From NCBI GenBank assembly GCA_009786535.1, contig WQRX01000001.1, positions 1 through 64,000 of the forward strand: a DNA stretch of 64,000 bases, written 5' to 3'. Origin of the DNA: Defluviitaleaceae bacterium. GTDB lineage: Bacteria; Bacillota; Clostridia; Lachnospirales; WQUN01. A program made the position numbers and the translations under genes. The notes below the pieces were generated by a model. It saw nothing but the letters and a program-made list of their open reading frames with translations, was not told the DNA's origin and searched no databases. This document shows, one piece after another, positions 52,521 to 60,261 of this stretch. Position 1 is the first letter of the stretch; every line of letters begins with the position of its first letter.

Positions 52521-52784
52521 TTATGCCGATTTGGCCGTTGCTGTGGCCAAAAATTCTTCAAGTACGGGTAACGCACATTGCTCGTCTTCCCCATCGGCTA
52601 CAATTTTCACGGTTTGACCGCCCTTTATGTCCAAGGAAATAATGCCCATAATGCTTTTGGCATTTGCGGTTTTTTCTGCGTGCATAAGCGAAATACGGCT
52701 ATTAAATTTGCTCGCCGTTTGTACCAGCAATGCGGCTTCCCCGGGTTCGAATAGGGAGTTTACCTGCACCCTTCTTTCAATCAC
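52521..52784 (-). CDS. HPr/Crh-like protein lacking the phosphocarrier histidine
   Basis: 87 residues from a GTG at 52784 (AAGGAG 9 nt upstream); an in-frame ATG at 52793 touches the ribosome site. The HPr fold is clear: EAALLVQTASKFNSRISLMH, NAKSIMGIISLDI. The active-site loop that normally reads GLHARPA is LFEPGEA, so His15 is Glu and Arg17 is gone. Ser46 (in KSIMG) is kept. It cannot accept phosphate from enzyme I but could be a substrate of the HPr kinase encoded in the same cluster, like Crh. Overlaps whiA by 8 nt. Confidence 0.85.
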   Translation of the reverse strand: MIERRVQVNSLFEPGEAALLVQTASKFNSRISLMHAEKTANAKSIMGIISLDIKGGQTVKIVADGEDEQCALPVLEEFLATATAKSA

Positions 52785-53418
52785 TTGTACCATCTCCTTT
52801 TAGCCCTTCGGCTATTTCAATTATTTTACGTAAACGGTGATTTACACCGGATTTACCAATGGGCGGCACAAGCATTGCGCCAATTTCTTCTAAGCTTGCG
52901 TTTTCATGAGCCAGGCGAAGTCTTGCCACTTCTTCCAGCGATTTTTCTAAGAAGTTAAGCCCAGCTTTTTCATCTATCAACTGTATGGCACTAATTTGCA
53001 CTAATGCGGCGGATATTGTTTTATTCATATTAGCGGTTTCGGAATTAACTTTACGGTTTAAGTTATTGCGTATATCTTTTTCAACCCGCGCATTTTCAAA
53101 CTCGAATAGCGCCTTGTGTGCCGTCATAATGTTTAAAATGTCTGCTATTTCTGCGGCTTCTTTTACGTATACGCGCTGTAGCTTCTCGCGCGGGGTTTGC
53201 CTGGGTTTTAGGTCAAACCCATGCAAAACCTGCACCAATTTTTCCGCACGTTCCTTGTCCAAAATAAATTCCAAATGGTACGAGCGGTTAGGGTCGGAAA
53301 TTGTGCCCCCAAGCAAAAAGCATTCCCGTACAAAGCCGCGATTATCTGCGCCGTTCAACGGCAGGGACATAATCTCCCCCCGCACCCGCGCCGAAAACGA
53401 TTGTATACTACTTGGCAT
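52777..53418 (-). CDS. whiA: WhiA-type sporulation/division regulator, half-size
   Basis: 213 residues; usual WhiA is ~300-320. The start SFSARVRGEIM matches the normal N-terminus, but it then goes directly to FVRECFLLGGTISDPNRSYHLEF, normally the second LAGLIDADG half, so the first half is missing. The rest is typical (LNIMTAHKALFEFENARVEKDIRNNLNRKVNSETANMNKTISAAL). The C-terminal helix-turn-helix is intact (ASLEEIGAMLVPPIGKSGVNHRLRKIIEIAE). The start at 53418 overlaps rapZ by 11 nt. The frame is intact, so this looks like a stable shortened form. Confidence 0.85.
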   Translation of the reverse strand: MPSSIQSFSARVRGEIMSLPLNGADNRGFVRECFLLGGTISDPNRSYHLEFILDKERAEKLVQVLHGFDLKPRQTPREKLQRVYVKEAAEIADILNIMTAHKALFEFENARVEKDIRNNLNRKVNSETANMNKTISAALVQISAIQLIDEKAGLNFLEKSLEEVARLRLAHENASLEEIGAMLVPPIGKSGVNHRLRKIIEIAEGLKGDGTSD

Positions 53419-54298
53419 ACCCGCCGCCGCTATGCCGCGAAGGGTCTTTATCAATATCGCGATGGCTAAGTACTACGGAATTGGTAGGGTTTAAATCATT
53501 AAACAACTCATTCGCCAGCGCTACAGAGCGATGCCGCCCCCCCGTACAGCCAATGCTTACAATCAACTGGTTTTTCCCCTCGCTAACGTAGTGGGGGATA
53601 AGAAAGCGTAGCATAACAAGCAAACTTTCGGAAAAACGCACGCTTACATCATGGCTCATTACGTAGTCGCGCACTTCGCGGTCAAGCCCCGTGAGCGGAC
53701 GCAACTCGGGGTTATAAAACGGATTGGGCAGAAAACGCACGTCAAAAACCAAGTCCGATTCTTCAGGAATGCCAAACTTGTACCCAAAACTTACTACGTT
53801 AATCATCATATTATCAAATTCTGCGTTATCAATAAAGATTTTTAAGATTTTTTCTTTCAACTGGCGCGGTAAAATAAAGCTGGTATCAATTACGTGGGTC
53901 GCCTTATCCTTTACGTCTTCCAAGATGGCGCGTTCTTTTAAAATGCCTACGCTGGCGAGGTCGTTTTTCGCCAATGGGTGAAGGTGGCGCGTTTCTTTGT
54001 AGCGATTAATTAACACGTCGTTGCTTGCATCTAGGAATAAAATGGAATACGTAACATTATCTTGTTTATCAAGCGCTGCAAGCCCGTGGGCTAAATCATC
54101 AAACATTTTACCGCCTCGAATATCTATACCCAGTGCAACCTGCGTTATACCTGTGTCGCGTTCCACACACAGTTTAGCAAAATCGCCGATAAATGTGGGG
54201 GGTAAATTATCTACGCAGTGGTAGCCCGCGTCTTCAAAAATTTTAAGCACGGTCGTTTTCCCGGCACCCGACATGCCCGTAACAATTACAATGCGCAT
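53408..54298 (-). CDS. rapZ: RapZ/YvcJ nucleotide-binding protein
   Basis: 296 residues from ATG 54298 with AGGGGG upstream. Walker A VTGMSGAGKTT (~6-16). Family signatures: DNLPPTFIGDF, GIDIRGG, VSFGYKFGIPEESDLVFDVRFLPNPFY, and IGCTGGRHRSVALAN. In Firmicutes it sits with whiA and crh and links envelope synthesis to metabolism. yvcK, often between rapZ and whiA, is absent: rapZ and whiA overlap directly. The longer upstream frame runs into murB. Confidence 0.95.
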   Translation of the reverse strand: MRIVIVTGMSGAGKTTVLKIFEDAGYHCVDNLPPTFIGDFAKLCVERDTGITQVALGIDIRGGKMFDDLAHGLAALDKQDNVTYSILFLDASNDVLINRYKETRHLHPLAKNDLASVGILKERAILEDVKDKATHVIDTSFILPRQLKEKILKIFIDNAEFDNMMINVVSFGYKFGIPEESDLVFDVRFLPNPFYNPELRPLTGLDREVRDYVMSHDVSVRFSESLLVMLRFLIPHYVSEGKNQLIVSIGCTGGRHRSVALANELFNDLNPTNSVVLSHRDIDKDPSRHSGGGYAK

Positions 54299-54306
54299 AA
54301 CGCCCC

Positions 54307-55233
54307 CTACGTTTCCCATGGATATTTTCTGCCAAAAATTTTTACTTCGGGTTCTAACCATACGCCTGCCATCTCGTGTACGCGGTTGCGTACTTCGTGC
54401 ATAAGTCGGCAAACGTCCTCGGCGGTAGCCCCGCCTTTATTTATCACAAAACCTGCGTGTTTTTCGCTCACTTGTGCGCCGCCTACGGTAAAGCCCTTTA
54501 ACCCCGCTTGCTCAATTAATCCGCCCGCAAAATGCCCTTCCGGGCGTTTAAATGTACTGCCCGCGCTAGGTTCGAAGGGTTGCTTTTCGCGCCGTTTGTT
54601 ATTAAGTTCCTTTGTTTCGGCTTGGATTTGTGTCATATCACCGGGCAAAAGGCGAAACAATGCCTCTACAATAATGCCGCCCTCGCGTTGAATACGGCTG
54701 GTGCGGTAGCCAAAACCCATCTCCGGGGTAGGAATTTCCACTAACTTGTTATTTTGAAGCACCGTGACGCGCGTGCAAACTTCTTCAATATCGTGCCCGT
54801 ATGCGCCCGCATTCATATACACCGCGCCGCCTACCGACCCGGGTATCGCTTGTGCAAACTCAAGCCCCTGCAAGCCCGCTTTACACGCCGTATCGGCAAG
54901 CTTTGCCAGCTTTACGCCCGCGCCCACGGTAATATAGCTAACCTCGTTGGGCTTTATATCCACTTCAAGCGTATTTAGCCCCGTAGTGAGAAGGACAATG
55001 CCACGCAAGCCTTCGTCTGCGATTAACACGTTGCTTCCTTCGCCTAAGATGGTTAGCGACCAATTATTTTCGCTACATAGCTTGCTAATTTGCTGTATCT
55101 GTTCAATTTTTTGGGGCAGTACCAGTATATCCGCTTTTCCCCCAATTTTGAAGCTTGTATATTTTGCCAATGGCTCGTTGGTTTTTAATGCCTCGCCGGG
55201 CAGTATCGTGCGTAACGTTTTAATAAACGTCAT
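54307..55233 (-). CDS. murB: UDP-N-acetylenolpyruvoylglucosamine reductase
   Basis: 308 residues, type II MurB. FAD-binding: TSFKIGGKADILVLP, LGEGSNVLIADEG, IPGSVGGAVYMNAGAYG. Catalytic Ser in SAGSTFKRPEG and C-terminal Glu in LEPEVKIFGRK. It makes UDP-MurNAc for peptidoglycan in the cytoplasm. Overlaps the hprK tail by 14 nt. Confidence 0.96.
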   Translation of the reverse strand: MTFIKTLRTILPGEALKTNEPLAKYTSFKIGGKADILVLPQKIEQIQQISKLCSENNWSLTILGEGSNVLIADEGLRGIVLLTTGLNTLEVDIKPNEVSYITVGAGVKLAKLADTACKAGLQGLEFAQAIPGSVGGAVYMNAGAYGHDIEEVCTRVTVLQNNKLVEIPTPEMGFGYRTSRIQREGGIIVEALFRLLPGDMTQIQAETKELNNKRREKQPFEPSAGSTFKRPEGHFAGGLIEQAGLKGFTVGGAQVSEKHAGFVINKGGATAEDVCRLMHEVRNRVHEMAGVWLEPEVKIFGRKYPWET

Positions 55234-56224
55234 GAACCTTCATCACTCCACCGGAATTTTTTAGAACGCGCTCGGTTAAAGCATCTGCGGCGTTATAGCC
55301 TAACTTTTTTTGTCGGTGGTTAATCGCGGCGGACTCGCATAATATCGAAAGCGAACGCCCGGGGCGTATGGGAATAGAATGGCTGTTTATCTTATTACCT
55401 AAAATTTCCGTAAATTCTTCAACCTGCCCCAAACGGTCATAGGTGCGCGTACCATCCCATAATTCCAAGTTAATAATTAGGTCAATGTTTTGTGTGGGCT
55501 TTATTGACTGTACGCCAAACATTTGCATCACGTCAATAATGCCAATGCCGCGCAATTCCAAAAAGTAACGTATATTTGCGGGACAGCTTCCGATAAGCGT
55601 TTCCGATGAAACGCGGCGTACTTCCACCGCATCATCGGCAATAAAACGATGCCCGCGCTTAATCAGCTCCAGCGCCATTTCAGACTTGCCTACGCCGCTT
55701 TCCCCGCAAATAAGCGTGCCAACGCCGTAAATATCCAGCAAGCAGCCATGCATGGTAATGCGCGGCGCAAGCTGTACCTTCATCCAACGGATAATCTCGC
55801 TGATAAAGTCCGTCGTGGTTGACGTGGTGGAAAAAACGGGAACATCGTACCGCTCGGCATAATCCAGCATTTCCGGAAAAATACCCAGCTTACGGCAAAT
55901 AATAATAGCAGGAATGCGATGCTGGAAAATGCGGCGCAAGTTTTCACTGCGGAAGCCTTCTTCCAGTCGTGTGAGGTAGGTATGCTCTACCATGCCGATT
56001 ACCTGCAAACGTGACGTGTCAAAATAATCGAAAAAACCCGCCATCTGCAAAGCAGGGCGGTTAATATTGGCGCGGGTAAGCACCTTCGATTCAATGTCCA
56101 CGGCAGGGGTTAGCAGGTCTAACTCAAATTCCTTTGCCATAACAGAAAGGGGAACGGTATACCCCGTACCCGGTGTGTTATATGCACCGCTTGCGGCAAG
56201 ATTTGCGTTCGCCGCCGCATTCAT
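55220..56224 (-). CDS. hprK: HPr kinase/phosphorylase
   Basis: 334 residues, slightly longer than usual because of a ~25-residue Ala/Asn-rich lead (an internal ATG at ~56140, MAKEFELDLL, could be the true start). Walker A GVGTLICGESGVGKSEMALELIKRGH, the K-loop/signature region ELRGIGIIDVMQMFGV, and PGRSLSILCESAAINHR. Phosphorylates Ser46 of HPr and Crh-type proteins for carbon catabolite control. Overlaps the small upstream gene by 4 nt. Confidence 0.93.
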   Translation of the reverse strand: MNAAANANLAASGAYNTPGTGYTVPLSVMAKEFELDLLTPAVDIESKVLTRANINRPALQMAGFFDYFDTSRLQVIGMVEHTYLTRLEEGFRSENLRRIFQHRIPAIIICRKLGIFPEMLDYAERYDVPVFSTTSTTTDFISEIIRWMKVQLAPRITMHGCLLDIYGVGTLICGESGVGKSEMALELIKRGHRFIADDAVEVRRVSSETLIGSCPANIRYFLELRGIGIIDVMQMFGVQSIKPTQNIDLIINLELWDGTRTYDRLGQVEEFTEILGNKINSHSIPIRPGRSLSILCESAAINHRQKKLGYNAADALTERVLKNSGGVMKVHDVY

Positions 56225-56523
56225 TGGATAGCTATCCCCGTTACTTCGCGCTTGCTATCAAATTCGACCTTACATACGATGCCGTTAAACAGCAAACGAA
56301 CGGGGTAGTATGTGTCATAGGCGGTCATCATCTTTTCCAACAAGTCTTGTTGGTAGTCGCGCATCACATTATTAAGCTCTTTTATCGTCATCATATGCGA
56401 TGGCTCCAGTGTTATACGCCCGTCACTTTCCGAAAGCTCCAGCGTTATACGTAACTGACGAAATTCCTCGCTGCCTTCTGCGTTATACACATACTCCATA
56501 CTCCATATGGGCTTGTATTCCAT
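56221..56523 (-). CDS. Small hypothetical protein between uvrC and hprK
   Basis: 100 residues, soluble, acidic; strands (WSMEYVYNAEGSEEFRQLRITLELS, GRITLEPSHMM) then a helix (IKELNNVMRDYQQDLLEKMMTAYDTYYPVRLLF). No family recognised. Coupled to hprK by an ATGA overlap and 35 nt after uvrC. An AGGTGCGG ribosome site precedes the ATG. Confidence 0.75.
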   Translation of the reverse strand: MEYKPIWSMEYVYNAEGSEEFRQLRITLELSESDGRITLEPSHMMTIKELNNVMRDYQQDLLEKMMTAYDTYYPVRLLFNGIVCKVEFDSKREVTGIAIQ

Positions 56524-56558
56524 GCCGCACCTCCGACGATTTTTTTGTATTATAGCAT

Positions 56559-58391
56559 TTATTTTTCGTTTGTGTTAAAAAATTGAAAAACTGCTTCCGC
56601 ACTTTTTTTATTCATGGAAGATGCGGCAAGCAAATCGTCTATCGAAGCCGTGCGAATTGCCTCGATATTTTTGAAATGCATAAGCAACGCCTTGCGCCTA
56701 GTCGCGCCTACACCTTTTATATCGTCCAGCACCGAGCGCACTTGGGTTTGCGCGCGCAGCTTCTTATGATATTCCAGCGCAAAGCGGTGGGTTTCGTCCT
56801 GTATGCGCGTAACCAGCTTAAAACCGTCGCCCGTGCGGGGCAGGGGAACTTCCTTGCCCTCATATAACAGCCCGCGCGTGCGATGGCGGTCGTCCTTTAC
56901 CATACCGCATACAGGAATATCCATACCCAGTGCCGCGAGTGCTTTTTTTGCCGCCGATATTTGCCCCTTACCACCGTCAACAAAAATTACATCGGGTAAT
57001 TTTGAAAATGCCACATGGTTTTGGTGGTAACGTGTTAAACGGCGGGTAAGTACTTCCTCTATGCCTGCGTAGTCGTCCGGACCGATTACGCCTTTTAGCT
57101 TAAATTTGCGGTAGTCGTTCTTTTTCGCCTTGCCGTCTTCGAAAACTATCATCGAACCTACGGATTCAAAGCCTTGCGTATTGGAAATATCCAGCGATTC
57201 GATGCGCGTTAGGCGCATTTCTAAGCCCAAGGCATCGGTAATTTCCTGCATGGCGCGGCGGTTGCGTTCGGTTTCGTTACGTATGTGTGCGCCAAACTGC
57301 GAAAGCGTTAAATTTGCATTGGTTTGCGCCAGCTTTACCATTTCGCGCTTTTCGCCTTTTTGGGGGACGTTGATTTGCACCTGTCGTTCCGCTAAGTGGG
57401 ATAACCACGTAGTGATTGCATCCTTCTCCGCAGGGGCGCATACAAGGGATAGTTCCTTGGGAATATACGCTGCCTCGCTGTAGAATTGCTTTAAAAACGC
57501 CGCCATCATTTCTTCGTCCGATGCTTGGGCGTCGGGTTCCATCATAAAATGTTCGCTACCGGTCATTTTACCGCCACGCACAAAGAAAATTTCCACCAAT
57601 GCATCTACATTGTCGCGCGCTAGGGCAATTACGTCACGGTCTTCGCCGCCTGTGTCAATTTTTTGTGTTTCACTTAGCGCTTCCAACGTGGCGATGGTGT
57701 CGCGTATTTCTGCCGCGCGTTCGTACAGCATCTCCTCGGCGGCTTCCGCCATTTCTTTTTTTAATCGGGAGAGGACATTGGTGGTGCGCCCCTGTATAAA
57801 ACGCTCTGCTTCAGCCACGTATTGGGCGTAGGTTTCTTCGTCAAACAGTTTATTACAAGGCGCACGGCATTGCCCGATATGATGGTTTAAGCATGGGCGC
57901 CCTTTGTTAAAATCGCGGGGGAAAATCTTGGTACAGCGCCGTATTGGCCACAGCTTATGCACAAGGTTTAAAATTTCGCGCACACGACTGCCCGACATAA
58001 ACGGCCCAAAATATTTTGCCCTGTCTTTCCCGCGCTGACGCGCAAAGAGGACGCGCGGTAAGCGTTCATGCACGGTAATGCGGATATACGGATATGCCTT
58101 GTCGTCCTTTAACCGCGTATTAAATTTAGGGCAGTGGCGTTTAATTAAGCTGTTTTCCAGTATGAAGGCTTCGATTTCATTATCGGTAACGGTGTAGGAA
58201 AAATGCGTAATATACCCCGCCATATGGCGTGCCTTATAGTCTGCTGCGCCCCCTTCACGAAAATAGCTTTGCACCCGCTTGCGCAGGTCTTTTGCTTTAC
58301 CCACATAGATAATTACGTCATTTTCGTCACGCATAATGTATATGCCGGATTGATGGGGTATTTTCTTTAATTCTGCTTTAATATCGAACAT
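56559..58391 (-). CDS. uvrC: Excinuclease ABC subunit C
   Basis: 610 residues. GIY-YIG nuclease at the N-terminus (SGIYIMRDENDVIIYVGKAKDLRKRVQSYF), Cys-rich zone (CLNHHIGQCRAPC), UVR motif region ~205-240, RNase H-like nuclease (SLDISNTQGFESVGSMIVFEDG; VDGGKGQISAAKKAL) and C-terminal helix-hairpin-helix (LDDIKGVGATRRKALLMHF; IDDLLAASSMNKKSAEAVFQFF). Start MFDIKAELKKIP overlaps the previous stop as TAATG. Makes the dual incision in nucleotide excision repair. Confidence 0.96.
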   Translation of the reverse strand: MFDIKAELKKIPHQSGIYIMRDENDVIIYVGKAKDLRKRVQSYFREGGAADYKARHMAGYITHFSYTVTDNEIEAFILENSLIKRHCPKFNTRLKDDKAYPYIRITVHERLPRVLFARQRGKDRAKYFGPFMSGSRVREILNLVHKLWPIRRCTKIFPRDFNKGRPCLNHHIGQCRAPCNKLFDEETYAQYVAEAERFIQGRTTNVLSRLKKEMAEAAEEMLYERAAEIRDTIATLEALSETQKIDTGGEDRDVIALARDNVDALVEIFFVRGGKMTGSEHFMMEPDAQASDEEMMAAFLKQFYSEAAYIPKELSLVCAPAEKDAITTWLSHLAERQVQINVPQKGEKREMVKLAQTNANLTLSQFGAHIRNETERNRRAMQEITDALGLEMRLTRIESLDISNTQGFESVGSMIVFEDGKAKKNDYRKFKLKGVIGPDDYAGIEEVLTRRLTRYHQNHVAFSKLPDVIFVDGGKGQISAAKKALAALGMDIPVCGMVKDDRHRTRGLLYEGKEVPLPRTGDGFKLVTRIQDETHRFALEYHKKLRAQTQVRSVLDDIKGVGATRRKALLMHFKNIEAIRTASIDDLLAASSMNKKSAEAVFQFFNTNEK

Positions 58392-60154
58392 TACGATAAT
58401 GGCGGCGGCGTTGGAATAGGCGCGCCAATAGGCGGCGGGGCAGGGGTTGCAAAGGGGTCGCCGCCATAGGGCGGAAGCGGCGTGGCAGGCGGCCATGGGC
58501 TAATTTGTAACGGCGTTAAAAGAAGTGTGCTGGAATTTTCCCCCGCGATAATTGTTTTAGTGATTTCGCGCTCTTCATAGCCTTGCAAACGCGCCGAAAC
58601 GGTATATACACCTAAAGGAAGTTCATGGAATAATTCCGAATGCCCGACAAAAACGCCGTTTACAAATATCTGCGCATTGGTAGGCAACGTAATAATGTGC
58701 ATCATACCTGTGCGCACGGCTTCTACCAGTTCAAATGTGATGCTTGCCACCGTACCTGTAATGTTAATCACTTGCTCCTGCGGGATAAAGCCGTAGCTTT
58801 CCACACGAATTACATATTCGCCAAACTCCAGCTGTATGGGGTTATCGTCCATGCGCTCGTTATTTACGTAAATAATGGCATCGGGCGGGGTGGTGTGTAC
58901 ATGCAAATGTGCGGTGCGCAATTGCGTTAGCCCAAGGTTTAAGATAAACGTTTCGCCCTGCATAATTTCTACGTGGGTAACATAGGTTTCGATATTTTGT
59001 CCTGTGATTACCACGCGGTGCGTACCCTCTTGTAATTGAATTAGCCCAATTTCAAACAGGGGAAGGAAATGATAATTACCGATTTCGATATGCCCGTTAA
59101 TTACGCGGTAGGCGTTTGCTACTTGCAAGAACCCATGCCCCGCGTCCAGCTGCACAAGCCAAACATGGTTGCCGTAGCCCACCAGCGTTACGGAATTCAT
59201 GGACTGGATATGCGCGATGGGGAAGGGTTGCCCGCGGTACAGCACCATGGTTTGGTGGTGGCTGAAGGAGAACACATCGTTGCCCGCGGTAATGGTATCG
59301 TTTTCAAGGTCGATGCGCAAATTGGTTTGGGCGCGGCGCTCCCATGCGCGGCGGCTTTGGTTAGCAGTTAGCAGATTATCGGTGCGTGCATCGTATCCGA
59401 TGTCTAACAATTGCCCTATCTGCAATTCTTCGAAATGCATGGGGCGACCGTGAATGTTTGTCATTTCTGTGCCTTCGGTATAGTTAAAGGTATGGCGAAT
59501 CCCGCTTGTTAAGTTTACCACCTCTAATTCAAGAACATTAGGGCGTGTATCAACGCGGATAATTTGCGCCATAAGATTGCGCACATCAGGCGGTACGACG
59601 ATGGTAGGCGGCGGCGTTGGGGCAGGGGACGCAGGCACGGTCTGCGCCCCTATTTCCTGTATATTTTGGAAATGCAGCGCAAAAAACGTTAAACAGAGGG
59701 CAATGCCCACCACAAGCGCAAAAATATATACTGCGGCAAATTTCTTCTTGCGCGATGCGATTTTTTTTGGGCGCGGGGCGCGGCGGTCGGGGGAAACGCC
59801 GTCGGAGCGTCTTTCTTCACGTACTTCCCCCCCGCGCGGACGGCGGCGGTTAAGCAAACTTGGGTCTAACCGATTGGGGCGCGGAATAGGCGGGCGGCGG
59901 GCACCCTCCGTAGCACGCGAAGGAGGCGGCTGTATGCGTTCAAACATAGGCCGCCGTTCTGATGGGGGAGAGGGGAAGGGTTCTCCTTCTGCTTCATCAT
60001 CGGAAGTTAGAAAAAAATCTCTGTCATCGTCCCTGTTGGTTGTTAGGGCAAATTCATCATCTTCTCCGCTAGAGGTTAGGGAAAATTCGTCATCATCACC
60101 CATTGATGTTAAGGGAAAATCATCATCTTCGTATAGGTTTTCACGTTCGTCCAA
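58391..60154 (-). CDS. PEGA-domain membrane protein with repetitive acidic cytoplasmic tail
   Basis: 587 residues. Residues ~10-55 hold four degenerate acidic repeats (DDFPLTS, DDEFSLTS, DDEFALTT, RDFFLTS). Then a Pro/Arg-rich basic region (~60-135), one membrane helix (~138-160), a Pro linker, and an extracellular beta domain (~185-410). Two PEGA repeats follow (TTPPDAIIYVNNERMDDNPIQLEFGEYVIRVESYGF, LPTNAQIFVNGVFVGHSELFHELPLGVYTVSARLQGY), then a Pro-rich end. PEGA modules bind surface or wall polymers. Overlaps uvrC by 1 nt. Confidence 0.82.
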   Translation of the reverse strand: MDERENLYEDDDFPLTSMGDDDEFSLTSSGEDDEFALTTNRDDDRDFFLTSDDEAEGEPFPSPPSERRPMFERIQPPPSRATEGARRPPIPRPNRLDPSLLNRRRPRGGEVREERRSDGVSPDRRAPRPKKIASRKKKFAAVYIFALVVGIALCLTFFALHFQNIQEIGAQTVPASPAPTPPPTIVVPPDVRNLMAQIIRVDTRPNVLELEVVNLTSGIRHTFNYTEGTEMTNIHGRPMHFEELQIGQLLDIGYDARTDNLLTANQSRRAWERRAQTNLRIDLENDTITAGNDVFSFSHHQTMVLYRGQPFPIAHIQSMNSVTLVGYGNHVWLVQLDAGHGFLQVANAYRVINGHIEIGNYHFLPLFEIGLIQLQEGTHRVVITGQNIETYVTHVEIMQGETFILNLGLTQLRTAHLHVHTTPPDAIIYVNNERMDDNPIQLEFGEYVIRVESYGFIPQEQVINITGTVASITFELVEAVRTGMMHIITLPTNAQIFVNGVFVGHSELFHELPLGVYTVSARLQGYEEREITKTIIAGENSSTLLLTPLQISPWPPATPLPPYGGDPFATPAPPPIGAPIPTPPPLS

Positions 60155-60261
60155 TTAAATCACCTATAAGTATCATAGCGGATTATGGTATGATAATCAA
60201 TAGTGCGTAGCGCGCAATTATAATGCAAATATCGCATCTATCACAAAAGGGGAACACCATC

